In this document: positions 51,553 to 60,772 of the stretch, piece after piece
Layout of the letters: each line of letters starts with the position of its first letter
Numbering within the stretch: position 1 is the stretch's first letter
NCBI GenBank assembly: GCA_001443545.1
Contig: LMAD01000009.1
Coordinates: 1-63,476, forward strand
DNA from: Acidimicrobiaceae bacterium RAAP-2
Lineage (GTDB): Bacteria; Actinomycetota; Acidimicrobiia; Acidimicrobiales; RAAP-2
Length of the DNA: 63,476 nucleotides
Reading direction: 5' to 3'
The notes under the pieces: model-generated
The model's database searches: none
What the model was told of the DNA's origin: nothing
The model's input: only the letters and a program-made list of their open reading frames with translations
Position numbers and translations under genes: made by a program

Positions 51553-52593
51553 TCAAACCGGAGAGATTTCTCCTGATCCTCGGGGTATAAAGTGGGTCGA
51601 AACGACGACTCGCTGCGTCGCAGACCGATCACCGTCGAGCCGATTGAAGAGCAGTTCGGCTGCTCGCCGTCCAATTAGGGCCACTTCCTGTGCCACCACC
51701 GAGACGCCGGGAACCAGCAAGTCAGCCAGTGGAAAGTCGTCGAATCCGATCAGCGCGATTCTCGACTCCAACCCGTGGTGACGAAGTGACCGCACCGCCC
51801 CAATCGTGAGAATGTTCCGACCAGTGAAAATGGCCGTCGGCGGATCGTCGAGTGCGAGCATTCCATCGACGAGCGCCGAGGCCGCCGTCATTGAATGTAC
51901 GTTCAGGTGTACCAAATCGTCATCGATCTCAATCGCTCGCACACGAAGCGCCTCGTAGTACCCCAGGTATCGTTCGCGAGCTGTCCAGAGTGCCTCGTCA
52001 TCACCTAAGAACCCGATTCGTTCGTGTCCCAGACCCAACAACCGCTCGACCGCTCGCGCCGTTCCATCTCGATTGTCGCTGAGCACATGGTCGGCATCCA
52101 AATTGATCGGAGGCCGGTCCACGAAGACGAATGGAGTCCCTGCTACCTGTTCAGGGGCTAGAAACTCGTGCGAAGGGCTCGCCGGCGCGAGGATAATACC
52201 GTCCACGCGGTGGCTTGACATCGAGGCCGTTAGTCGACGCTCGCGCTCGGGACTCTCGTCGAGGCTCCCACCGAGTACGGAGACACCACGGGCGGTTGCC
52301 ACCTCTTCGATCGCTCGGAGAATCGTCGCCGAAAAAGGGTTGGAGAGGTCCTCCAGGAGGACACCGATGGTCGCCGACCGCCCGTCGAGTCGACGCAATG
52401 ACCGCGCTTTGAGGTTCGGTCGGTACGACAGTTGCTGCACCGCGTCTCGGACTCGGCGCACCAACAGTTCGTTCACGTTCGGCTCTTGATTAATGACGCG
52501 AGAAACGGTCTTCAAACTGACTCCGGCGACGTTCGCCACATCCTTCATCGTCGCCCGAGAACCGGTCGGTGGATCGGCGACTTCGTCGAACAA
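51553..52593 (-). CDS. LacI-family transcriptional regulator
   Basis: 346 residues. N-terminal helix-turn-helix TMKDVANVAGVSLKTVSRVI (15-34), hinge near residue 60 (NLKARSLRR), then a sugar-binding domain of the periplasmic fold with IGVLLEDLSNPF and FVDRPPINLDADHV. The start is TTG 52593 with GAGGAG five bases upstream. It lies just before the importer 2 operon and divergent from the kinase. Its own promoter carries the variant palindrome, so it probably represses itself, the importer and perhaps the kinase until a sugar binds. Confidence 0.95.
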   Translation of the reverse strand: MFDEVADPPTGSRATMKDVANVAGVSLKTVSRVINQEPNVNELLVRRVRDAVQQLSYRPNLKARSLRRLDGRSATIGVLLEDLSNPFSATILRAIEEVATARGVSVLGGSLDESPERERRLTASMSSHRVDGIILAPASPSHEFLAPEQVAGTPFVFVDRPPINLDADHVLSDNRDGTARAVERLLGLGHERIGFLGDDEALWTARERYLGYYEALRVRAIEIDDDLVHLNVHSMTAASALVDGMLALDDPPTAIFTGRNILTIGAVRSLRHHGLESRIALIGFDDFPLADLLVPGVSVVAQEVALIGRRAAELLFNRLDGDRSATQRVVVSTHFIPRGSGEISPV

Positions 52594-52640
52594 GGTAACT
52601 CCTCACGCTCGCGCACCGATAATTTGATGCGTTGCTGGCC

Positions 52641-52669
52641 AGTGTAACGAGATAACGTTGTCACATCAA
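52641..52669 (-). promoter_or_regulatory. lacI promoter (TTGATG-17-TACACT) with operator in the spacer
   Basis: -35 TTGATG at 52669-52664 and -10 TACACT at 52646-52641, spacer 17. The spacer holds GTGACAACGTTATCTC, an 11-of-12 core match to the importer 2 palindrome at 52650-52663. This indicates autoregulation; the same site lies upstream of the divergent kinase gene. Confidence 0.72.
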
Positions 52670-52733
52670 TCACGCCGACGAAAAAGGGGCGACATGAAGA
52701 ACACGCCGCGAGTCGCCACGAAGGGCCATTGAG

Positions 52734-53708
52734 ATGACGAATGCGGTGGTCATTCTGGGTGAGAACCTCGTCGACATATTCATCGACGCCGACGGTCGTC
52801 TGACGCCAATACCGGGTGGCGGTCCATTCACCGTGGCGCGCACCGTGGCGCGACTCGGTCAACACGCATACTTCTTCAGCGGTCTATCCACTGACACCTT
52901 TGGTGTGCAACTGCGCGAGGTTTTGCGCGCCGACGGCGTGGTCACCGCCTTCGAGCGAGCGTCCGACAAGCCGACGAGCCTCGCGTTGGTGCGCGCGAAC
53001 GGTGGTGCAGCGCACTACGCCTTCTATCTGAGCGACACCGCCGCGTTCGAAAATGACGCCACCGCCACGCTCGACCGGTATGGGCGACTCGCCGTACCTA
53101 GCGCGTTGTACGTCGGGACGCTCGGACTCATCGTCGAGCCGATGGCCGAGGCCGCGACCGCACTCGTTTCGGCGGTCGATCCGACGACGTTGGTGGTCGT
53201 CGACCCGAACTGTCGACCAGCCGCAACGGGTGACCATGACCGCTACCGTGCGCGCCTCCTCGACCTTTTCCGACGCGCGGACGTAGTCAAAGTCAGTACC
53301 GACGACCTCTCATTCATCGCCCCCCACCGAGAGACCCTCGACGCCGCCCGCGATATCGCGGCCCGCGGGCCACGGTGGATCATCATCACCGACGGTCCTC
53401 ACCCCGTCCGACTGATGGGACCCCACGGCATATCCACGTTCCCCGTCGACGACCGACCAATCGTTGACACGGTCGGCGCCGGCGATACGTTGGTCGGAGG
53501 ATTCCTGGCGTGGTGGACGGGCCACGATTTCGATCGGCGAGCCATCGAAGACCTCGCCGCCGTGACCGAAGCGGTGGCCGCCGGGATTGAGATCGCCTCA
53601 ATCACATGCGAGCGACGCGGCGCAGAGCCGCCCGTGATGGCTGAACTCGGCGACGTGGCCGCGTGGGCTTGGCTACGGCCGACGAACAAGTCTCAGCCGT
53701 CACCTTGA
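52734..53708 (+). CDS. PfkB-family sugar kinase
   Basis: Phosphorylates a sugar, probably one imported by the neighbouring transporters; fructokinase-like. In 324 residues ILGENLVDIFID and PGGGPFTVARTVARLG form the substrate side near the N terminus, and DTVGAGDTLVGGFLAWW near 250 is the PfkB signature with catalytic Asp. The ATG at 52734 is 70 bases beyond the shared operator region. The specific sugar is not determined. Confidence 0.92.
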   Translation: MTNAVVILGENLVDIFIDADGRLTPIPGGGPFTVARTVARLGQHAYFFSGLSTDTFGVQLREVLRADGVVTAFERASDKPTSLALVRANGGAAHYAFYLSDTAAFENDATATLDRYGRLAVPSALYVGTLGLIVEPMAEAATALVSAVDPTTLVVVDPNCRPAATGDHDRYRARLLDLFRRADVVKVSTDDLSFIAPHRETLDAARDIAARGPRWIIITDGPHPVRLMGPHGISTFPVDDRPIVDTVGAGDTLVGGFLAWWTGHDFDRRAIEDLAAVTEAVAAGIEIASITCERRGAEPPVMAELGDVAAWAWLRPTNKSQPSP

Positions 53709-53713
53709 ACCCG

Positions 53714-53719
53714 TAGCAT
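53714..53719 (+). promoter_or_regulatory. -10 hexamer TAGCAT upstream of the yyaL-like gene
   Basis: TAGCAT, 6 bases, ATG at 53726. Confidence 0.45.
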
Positions 53720-53725
53720 CGCGCC

Positions 53726-55711
53726 ATGAATCGATTGGCGTCGTCAACGTCGGCCTATCTCCGCCAACACGCCTCCAACCCCGTCGATTGGTGGACCTGG
53801 GGCGACGACGCCTTCGAGTACGCCCGGAAGCTCGATCGACCGGTCTTCCTTTCCGTTGGCTACGCGGCCTGTCACTGGTGCCACGTCATGGCCCACGAAT
53901 CCTTCGAAGACCCCCTTATCGCCGGCCTGCTGAACGACCATTTCGTTGCGATCAAGGTCGATCGGGAAGAACGTCCCGACATCGACGCGATTTACATGGC
54001 CGCAACCCAATTAGTAACGGGTCAGGGTGGATGGCCAATGTCCGTCTTCCTCCTGCCCGATGGTCGCCCATTCCTCGCGGGTACCTACTACCCGCCCTCC
54101 GACCGCCATGGAATGGTCGGATTCCCCCGGCTGCTCCAGGCGGTACGTGATGCGTGGGTCAATCAACGAACGCTCGTGAACAGTCAAGCCGACGAGCTCG
54201 ACGGGGCGATGCGACGTGAGGTCACCTTCGTCGACCACCTCACGCAATCGGGCGACGCGCTCGATCTCGCTCAAGTCAGACAGCGTCTGGGTAATGAACT
54301 CGTGTCACGATTAGACGAGCACGGCGGATTCGGACGCGCACCGAAGTTCCCGCGAGCCAGCTACGTCGATGCACTCCTGCACCGGATCGACGATCGATCC
54401 CGACACGCCGTCACGCTCACCCTCGATTCGATGTGTCGAGGCGGCATCTACGACCACTTCGGGGGTGGTTTCGCTCGTTACAGTGTCGACGATTTCTGGC
54501 GCGTCCCGCACTTCGAAAAGATGCTCAGCGACCAGGCATTGCTCGCCCGAATGTATCTTCGCGCCAGTAACCAGTATTCGAACGATCAATGGCGCGCCGT
54601 CGCCATCGACACGCTGGACTTCGTCCGACGTGAACTCGCCGTTCCCGACGGATACGCGTCTTCGCTCGACGCCGACGCCGACGGCCTCGAAGGATCACAC
54701 GTCACCTGGACGGTGGCCGAGGTCGCCATTGTTTTAAACGGCGCCGACTACGGACAGTTCATCGAACCATCGCTGCGGCGCTGGCGAATCACCACGAACG
54801 GGGATATCGACGGTCGCTCCGTCCCCGCGCTCACCACCGACGAGCCATTCGTGACACCGCCCCAACTCGCGCCCGCCCATCACGCGCTTCGGACCGCGCG
54901 AGCTAGGCGGCCGCAGCCCTCCCGTGACGACAAAGTCATCCTCGAATGGAACGCAATGCTGGCGGGTGCCTTCATCGCGAGCCGCGCCACCGAGCACGTC
55001 ACCGAGGGCCTCCGCTTACTTCGGTCACTGAGGACCTCCCACTTCTCCAACGAGGAGTGGTGGCGAGTGGAGCGCCGTGGCGCGCGCGCCACCGCCGCTG
55101 ACCTGGCCTGGCTCATCGACGCCGAGCTCGACGCGTTCGAACGTACCGGCGAGGACGATTGGCTACGCGTTGCCCGGACGGATGCGGCGTACCTCATGGC
55201 GCACTATTGGGACGGGCCGACGCCGACCGTGGACTCCCCAAACGTGGGCGGCGGCTTCTTCGATTCGAGTGACCTCGTGACCGACACGTTTCTGAGAACC
55301 AAAGGGCTGTTCGATAGTGCGACACCGTCGAGTCAGGCCGTTGGGGCTCGGGCGCTGGCTCGACTCGGTCTAATCGACGACCGAACGGACGTGCTCGCAG
55401 TTGCGCAACGGCTCATTACCATGGCGAGCGATGTCTTGGTGCAGAACCCCGCCAGCGTTCCCGACCTCGTCGACGCCGCCGGCTACGCGATGGACGCGAT
55501 GGAAATCGTCATTCCCGGCGCCGCGAACCCCCTCAGCGACCACGTACGATTGGGGAACATGCGATACGCCGTACTCGTGACCGGAACAGGTTCTTCACCG
55601 TTACTCGTCGGACGTTCACCCGGGTGGGCCTACGTCTGTCGCCGTGGTGCCTGCCAACGACCAGTTGCTACCGTCGCCGACCTCGAAGACCAACTCCGAA
55701 CTTTTCACTGA
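53726..55711 (+). CDS. YyaL/DUF255-family protein with thioredoxin domain
   Basis: 661 residues, the normal length of the family (human homologue SPATA20). N-terminal thioredoxin-like domain (1-160) with CHWCHVM (Cys49, Cys52) and the hallmark HESFEDPLIAGLLNDHF and KVDREERPDID. The C-terminal two thirds is an alpha/alpha toroid like N-acylglucosamine epimerases (GGIYDHFGGGFARYSVD, WRVPHFEKMLSDQA). The biochemical role is not established. It overlaps the next gene by one base (TGATG). Confidence 0.92.
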   Translation: MNRLASSTSAYLRQHASNPVDWWTWGDDAFEYARKLDRPVFLSVGYAACHWCHVMAHESFEDPLIAGLLNDHFVAIKVDREERPDIDAIYMAATQLVTGQGGWPMSVFLLPDGRPFLAGTYYPPSDRHGMVGFPRLLQAVRDAWVNQRTLVNSQADELDGAMRREVTFVDHLTQSGDALDLAQVRQRLGNELVSRLDEHGGFGRAPKFPRASYVDALLHRIDDRSRHAVTLTLDSMCRGGIYDHFGGGFARYSVDDFWRVPHFEKMLSDQALLARMYLRASNQYSNDQWRAVAIDTLDFVRRELAVPDGYASSLDADADGLEGSHVTWTVAEVAIVLNGADYGQFIEPSLRRWRITTNGDIDGRSVPALTTDEPFVTPPQLAPAHHALRTARARRPQPSRDDKVILEWNAMLAGAFIASRATEHVTEGLRLLRSLRTSHFSNEEWWRVERRGARATAADLAWLIDAELDAFERTGEDDWLRVARTDAAYLMAHYWDGPTPTVDSPNVGGGFFDSSDLVTDTFLRTKGLFDSATPSSQAVGARALARLGLIDDRTDVLAVAQRLITMASDVLVQNPASVPDLVDAAGYAMDAMEIVIPGAANPLSDHVRLGNMRYAVLVTGTGSSPLLVGRSPGWAYVCRRGACQRPVATVADLEDQLRTFH

Positions 55712-56430
55712 TGGCGCTCTTCAACCGTGATCCGGCCGTCAAGGCCATCAAGCAACTCGTCGAACGGATGGTCCACTACCCGACCGTCGATCTCTCACCG
55801 AATACCACGATGTTCGGACTCGTCTTGGGGTCGACGAACGAAACCACCACGGTCATGGACTTGGCCTCGCACACGATCGTGCGGTGGCGGATCCCGTGGC
55901 CGGTCGGGGTTGAGACCGACCTCGTGACTTTCGACGTGGTGGAAGGTCAGTTGGCCAGCGACATCGAACGGACGGACCTGGCGCAGCCGGAGGCGGTCAC
56001 CATCGCCGAACTGCCTCGGCGGCTCGGTTCCTACCGCGGCCGCCACATCCGTCATTGGCTCGAGGCGCTAGCGACGCCCGCTGACGGACCACTGTTCGGG
56101 TTTCGTGGGCCGAGCGCCCCCTACTGGGAGTTTCGCGGTGAGCGGCCGAGCGTGGCCCTGATCGCCGCTGATCGAGGGCCCCAGTTGCTCCGTCGACACG
56201 ATGACGGTTCCACCTGGGTCCGATTCGGCTGGTTCGGTGACGACGTCTGGCTGGTCTGCGAGGACAGCCACGCGGTCCGTACGATGGAAGCCACCCGTCG
56301 ATCGTCTCTCGCGGGCAAGGACCTGGCGACTTCGCTGGGCTTTCGCCCGACGTACGTGCTCACCACGCTCTCCCAACCGGTCGATGGCCACTGCTACAAG
56401 AGCTGCACGGGCCTACTCCCCCGCGGTTAA
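55711..56430 (+). CDS. Protein of unknown function, coupled to yyaL
   Basis: 239 residues, soluble, no signal. Mixed alpha/beta character with many Trp and Arg (TIVRWRIPWPVG, APYWEFRGERPSV, WVRFGWFGDDVWLV). I do not recognise the fold. ATG 55711 shares a base with the yyaL TGA, so both proteins are made together. The frame extends upstream to 55624 inside yyaL but no better start is there. Convergent with the next gene; an imperfect CCGCGGT...ACCGCGG repeat at 56421-56452 spans the junction. Confidence 0.75.
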   Translation: MALFNRDPAVKAIKQLVERMVHYPTVDLSPNTTMFGLVLGSTNETTTVMDLASHTIVRWRIPWPVGVETDLVTFDVVEGQLASDIERTDLAQPEAVTIAELPRRLGSYRGRHIRHWLEALATPADGPLFGFRGPSAPYWEFRGERPSVALIAADRGPQLLRRHDDGSTWVRFGWFGDDVWLVCEDSHAVRTMEATRRSSLAGKDLATSLGFRPTYVLTTLSQPVDGHCYKSCTGLLPRG

Positions 56431-56443
56431 TCGCGGCGCGGCG

Positions 56444-57115
56444 CTACCGCGGCAATTTACCCGTCGCGAGCGACTCGGCCATGGCCCAGCCGAACGCGAT
56501 AAGTCGCTGGCCGTCCTCGGGGCACAGACCCGTGAAAAATTCTTCGGCTCCCTCGGGGATGACCCCCTTGGCGGCCACGTAGTCAAGGCAGCCGACGGGC
56601 CCCGGCGGCACCGTCATTACGAACGTGTGGTCGTCAATTGCCTTCTCGGCGCCAAAACGCTTCGCCAGTCGACGGCCCCAGGCGCGATCTTCACCGGTGG
56701 GCTTGTAGCCCTTCCGTGGCACGATATCTTCGAGGCCCGCGAACGCCCGAAAGCCATCGGGCGAGGTCAATCGAGCCCCGAGCAAGACGTCTTCGTCGGG
56801 GAACGCCAGGAGTGCCCGGCGAAACTGGTCGTGCAGAATCGTACGCAGCGTCTGGTCGGCCTTCGCGTTACGGTCCACCAAGAGCAGTCCGATCAGCAAC
56901 GACGGCGTGCCACCGATCCGCTCGAGGGTACTGAAGGAGTACCCTCGCAACTTCGAACCTTCACGAGCGTGGGTGACTAGTACCCACTCTTCACGTTGCT
57001 TTGACAGGAAACCGATGTCGAAGTTCGGTTCACGGTCAACGCAGAGGTCGGCCATCTCGGCCAGCTCCGCGTCGCTGAGTGCCGTCGTATCCTTCGTCGT
57101 CACAATCATTGCCAT
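56444..57115 (-). CDS. Soluble protein of unknown function
   Basis: 223 residues. The middle segment LERIGGTPSLLIGLLLVDRNAKADQ followed by RRALLAFPDEDVLLGARL has a GNAT-like look, but no acetyl-CoA loop is clear, so I leave it unnamed. One cysteine pair region (DLCVDREP, GCLDYV, GLCPEDG). The start ATG 57115 follows TAGAAT by 8 bases. It lies downstream of dnaE on the same strand. Confidence 0.75.
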   Translation of the reverse strand: MAMIVTTKDTTALSDAELAEMADLCVDREPNFDIGFLSKQREEWVLVTHAREGSKLRGYSFSTLERIGGTPSLLIGLLLVDRNAKADQTLRTILHDQFRRALLAFPDEDVLLGARLTSPDGFRAFAGLEDIVPRKGYKPTGEDRAWGRRLAKRFGAEKAIDDHTFVMTVPPGPVGCLDYVAAKGVIPEGAEEFFTGLCPEDGQRLIAFGWAMAESLATGKLPR

Positions 57116-57123
57116 AACTGTCT

Positions 57124-57129
57124 ATTCTA
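57124..57129 (-). promoter_or_regulatory. -10 hexamer TAGAAT upstream of 57115
   Basis: TAGAAT, 8 bases, ATG; in the 41-base gap after dnaE. Confidence 0.5.
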
Positions 57130-57156
57130 CGGGACTTTGACGACCCTTCTCTACGC

Positions 57157-60100
57157 CTAGGCCTTTATGACGTTCCGGCCGAATTCTGAGCGTAAATCAC
57201 CGACCACGCTCGAGATGTTCACGTTGAATTCGGGTCCGAGTTTGAAGGCCTTACCAGATTCGCCCGTTTCGACGATGACCGGTGATTTTCCCGGATAGCG
57301 CGTCAGGATCTCGCGCAGCGCCGCGATCGACTGCGTGGTCAGGTCCTCGGACCGCAGGGCCAGCCGGAGTTCACCGTCATCACGCCCCCGCGGTAGGACC
57401 GAGAGATCGAGGACGTTGAAACGTACCTCCTCGTCACGGATGTCGATTCGACCCTTGACCAACACGATGTTGTCCTTGGCCAGGAATCCGCTGCACTCTT
57501 CGAATTTCCGGGCCGACAGGTTGATTTCGAGCGCGCCCCCGAGGTCCTCGAGCACGACCCGGGCGTACTGTTGACCTGCCTTGGTCGTGCGAATTTGCAC
57601 CTCAGCCAAAATGCCGCCGATCGTAACCGGTCGACCGAGCCGAGCTATCTCCTCGGCGCGCTCACGAATCGTCACGATCGACCCGTCGGTCTTAGACGCC
57701 AGGACATCGGCCACGGCGTAGAGGGGATGGTCGGATATGTAGGTACCGAGCATCTCGCGTTCAAAGTCGAGCTTCACCGTCTGTTCGAATTCGACGTTGC
57801 TGATCGCGACTTCGGTCCCCTCCCAATCACTGGCTCCATCCGGACCGCCGATCGACGCGAACAGGGTCGAAATACCGAGCGAGAGGTCCTTCCGCCGGCT
57901 CAACGTCACGTCGATGATCTCGTCTGCGGCGAGGAGGAACCCCATCCGAGCGACGCCGAGGGAGTCGAACGTTCCCGCCTTGATAAGCGATTCCATCGTT
58001 CGGCGATTGAGCACCGTGGGGTCCACGCGGCGAACGAAGTCGTACACCGTGGCGAATGGGCCCGCGGCTTCGCGCTCGCCGACGATCTTCTCAACGAGCG
58101 CCTCGCCGACGTTACGCACCGCCGCCATCCCGAACAAGATGGTCATCGTTTCACGCTGACTGGGCGCGTAGTCGGCGAGGGACTCGTTCACGTCGGGTAC
58201 CCCGACGGTGATTCCCATCTGACGCGCCTCGTTGAGGTAGATGGCCGCCTTGTCCTTGTCGTCACGGAATGACGTCAGCAGGGCCGCCATGTACTCGACC
58301 GGATAATTGGCCTTGAGCCACGCGTTCTGATAAGCGATGAGCGCATAGCCGTACGCGTGACTCTTGTTGAAGGCGTAGTCGGCGAACGGCTCGATCTTGT
58401 TGAAGATGGCCTCGCCCAAATCGCGGCCGTAGCCCATCCGCTCGGCGCCGTCGACGAACTTGGCGCGTTGCGCTTGAATCATCTCGCGGATCTTCTTCGA
58501 ACAGGCCTTGCGCAGGTCGTCGGCTTCGGTCATGGAGAAGCCGGCGATGCGCGTCGCCACGCGCATGATGTCCTCCTGGTAGATCATCAAGCCGTAGGTC
58601 TCGCGCAAAATCTCCTCGAGGTCGGGGTGATCGTAGCGAACGTCCTGACGATGGTTCTTGCGATCGGCGTAGTCGTTGTGCACGTTCTCGCTCAAGGGTC
58701 CCGGCCGATACAACGCCACCAGGGCCGCGATGTCGTCGAAACTCGTGGGGGCGAGGCGACGCATGAGTTGGCGCATCTTGTCGCCTTCGAGTTGGAAGAT
58801 ACCAATCGAATCACCGTGTCGGAGCATCTCGTACACCTTGGGGTCGTCCAAAGGCACGTGGTCGATATCCACGTCGATGCCCGTACGACGCTTGACGTGC
58901 TCCATCGCGCGCTCGATAATCGCGAGATTACGCAGCCCGAGGAAGTCCATCTTCAAGAGGCCGAGTTTTTCGATGGCGGTCGCCTCGTACTGCGTGACGA
59001 TCGGTGCGTCCTCCGCCGATCCGTTGGGCCCCGATTTGCGTTGGATCGGAACGTACTCGAGTACCGGCTCCTTGGTGATGACGACGGCGGCAGCGTGGAT
59101 CCCGTCCTGTCGACGCTTGTCGACGAAGCCCTTGGCCACGTCGACCACGTGTTGGACCTCACCGTCGGTCGCGTAGAGCGTCCGCAGGTCGGCGGCCTCG
59201 GCGTAACGGCTCTCGTAGCCCGGTGTCGGGGTGAAGCAGGCTTCGAGGGGCAGGTCCTGGCCCATGACCAGCGGTGGCATTGCCTTGGCGATCTTGTCGC
59301 CCAGCTGTGGTGGGTAGCCGAGGACTCGGGCGGCGTCGCGCACGGCCGCGCGCGCCTTGATCGTCGAGAACGTAATGATCTGCGCGACGTGGTCCGAACC
59401 GTATCGTTCCGCCGCGTAGCGGATCATGTCCCCGCGGTAGCGCTCATCGAAGTCCATGTCGATGTCGGGCATCTGCCGACGACCCGGGTTCAAGAACCGT
59501 TCAAAGATGAGCCCGTATCGAATCGGGTCCAGGTCGACGATGCGCAAGCAGTAGGCGACGCAGCATCCGGCGGCGGACCCCCGTCCGGGGCCGACTCGGA
59601 TCCCCTGTTCGCGGGCGTGGCGGATGAGGTCCCAGACGACCAAGAAGTAGTCGGAGAATCCCATGTCGGCGATGACACCCAGCTCGTAGTCCAGGCGATC
59701 TCGCACCTCTCCCGACAGATCCCCGTATCGTTCGGACGCCCCGCGGAACGTGAGGTCGCGCAGGAATCGATTCGCTTCATCCTTGTGGGAGCCACCGCTG
59801 AAGTTCGTGGGAACCGGGTACTGCGGTAGTGCGTCGTTGTCGAACTCGATCGTGATGTCGGCCCGCTCCGCGATCAGCAGTGTGTTATCGCAGGCCTCGG
59901 GGTGGTCGCGGAACAGATATCGCATTTCGGCCGCGGACTTCAGGTAGTGCTGGTCGCTCGAGAAACGGAAACGATTCGGGTCGGCGACCAAGGAGCCGGT
60001 TCCGATGCAGAGCAGCGCGTCGTGCATCTCCGCGTCGGAGTGTCGAACGTAGTGCAGATCGTTGGTCGCCAACAGTGGCGCACCGATCTCCTTGGCGATT

Positions 60101-60717
60101 GCGATCAGCAGTGGATTGGTACGCGTCTGTTCGGGCAGTCCGTGGTCCTGGAGCTCGATGAAGAAGTTCTCGCGCCCGAAAATCGTCTGGAGGCGTCCCG
60201 CCAGATCCTTCGCTTTCGCGTAGTCGTCTTGCAGCAGCGCTTGCAGCACCACCCCGCCGAGGCACCCCGAGGTGGCCACCAGTCCGCCGGCGTAGCGCTC
60301 GAGCAGGTCCCAGTCGAGCCGGGGCTTGTAGTAGTAGCCCTCGAGGAACGCCATCGACGAGAGGGAGCGGAGGTTGCGATAGCCGTCGTTCGATACAGCG
60401 AGCAGGGTGAGGTGGTGATAGAGCTTCTGTCCACCCTCGGTGTCCCCACCGGTGTCATCGATCTTGCCCCGCCGCGGCGGTCGGTCGAACCGGGAATTCG
60501 CGGCCATGTACGCTTCGAGACCGATGATCGGGGTCACCCCGTATTTGCGCGCCGTCTGGTAAAAGTCGATGACCCCGTAGAGATTCCCGTGATCCGTGAT
60601 GCCGATGGCTCGCTGTCCGTCCACCATGGCCGCCTGGATGAGGTCGTCCACGCGCGCCGCACCGTCGAGCATCGAGTACTCGGTGTGATTGTGCAGGTGG
60701 ACGAAACCGTCAACCAT
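57157..60717 (-). CDS. dnaE: DNA polymerase III alpha subunit
   Basis: Replicative polymerase. 1186 residues: N-terminal PHP domain with HLHNHTEYSMLDGA and ITDHGNLYG, whose metal ligands look intact, suggesting the PHP proofreading known for actinobacterial DnaE1; polymerase palm with MPDIDMDFDE (Asp418, Asp420); tandem HhH; C-terminal OB fold (RPVTIGGILAEVQIR). ATG 60717 has AAGGAAG about 10 bases upstream, so it is not leaderless. It follows bpa. Confidence 0.98.
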   Translation of the reverse strand: MVDGFVHLHNHTEYSMLDGAARVDDLIQAAMVDGQRAIGITDHGNLYGVIDFYQTARKYGVTPIIGLEAYMAANSRFDRPPRRGKIDDTGGDTEGGQKLYHHLTLLAVSNDGYRNLRSLSSMAFLEGYYYKPRLDWDLLERYAGGLVATSGCLGGVVLQALLQDDYAKAKDLAGRLQTIFGRENFFIELQDHGLPEQTRTNPLLIAIAKEIGAPLLATNDLHYVRHSDAEMHDALLCIGTGSLVADPNRFRFSSDQHYLKSAAEMRYLFRDHPEACDNTLLIAERADITIEFDNDALPQYPVPTNFSGGSHKDEANRFLRDLTFRGASERYGDLSGEVRDRLDYELGVIADMGFSDYFLVVWDLIRHAREQGIRVGPGRGSAAGCCVAYCLRIVDLDPIRYGLIFERFLNPGRRQMPDIDMDFDERYRGDMIRYAAERYGSDHVAQIITFSTIKARAAVRDAARVLGYPPQLGDKIAKAMPPLVMGQDLPLEACFTPTPGYESRYAEAADLRTLYATDGEVQHVVDVAKGFVDKRRQDGIHAAAVVITKEPVLEYVPIQRKSGPNGSAEDAPIVTQYEATAIEKLGLLKMDFLGLRNLAIIERAMEHVKRRTGIDVDIDHVPLDDPKVYEMLRHGDSIGIFQLEGDKMRQLMRRLAPTSFDDIAALVALYRPGPLSENVHNDYADRKNHRQDVRYDHPDLEEILRETYGLMIYQEDIMRVATRIAGFSMTEADDLRKACSKKIREMIQAQRAKFVDGAERMGYGRDLGEAIFNKIEPFADYAFNKSHAYGYALIAYQNAWLKANYPVEYMAALLTSFRDDKDKAAIYLNEARQMGITVGVPDVNESLADYAPSQRETMTILFGMAAVRNVGEALVEKIVGEREAAGPFATVYDFVRRVDPTVLNRRTMESLIKAGTFDSLGVARMGFLLAADEIIDVTLSRRKDLSLGISTLFASIGGPDGASDWEGTEVAISNVEFEQTVKLDFEREMLGTYISDHPLYAVADVLASKTDGSIVTIRERAEEIARLGRPVTIGGILAEVQIRTTKAGQQYARVVLEDLGGALEINLSARKFEECSGFLAKDNIVLVKGRIDIRDEEVRFNVLDLSVLPRGRDDGELRLALRSEDLTTQSIAALREILTRYPGKSPVIVETGESGKAFKLGPEFNVNISSVVGDLRSEFGRNVIKA

Positions 60718-60772
60718 GACTGCTCAACTTCCTTTCCGTGTCGTCGCGCCACTGGTGCGCCGAAGCGCCAAC

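Noticed and set aside
56421..56452. CCGCGGT...ACCGCGG as a bidirectional terminator
   Set aside because: Arms are only seven bases, the loop is long and no T tract follows; probably coding-end sequence.
58357..59829. 490-codon open frame on the plus strand
   Set aside because: It is exactly antisense to dnaE, has low-complexity Val/Arg/His-rich composition and no recognisable motif; a by-product of high GC in the opposite strand.
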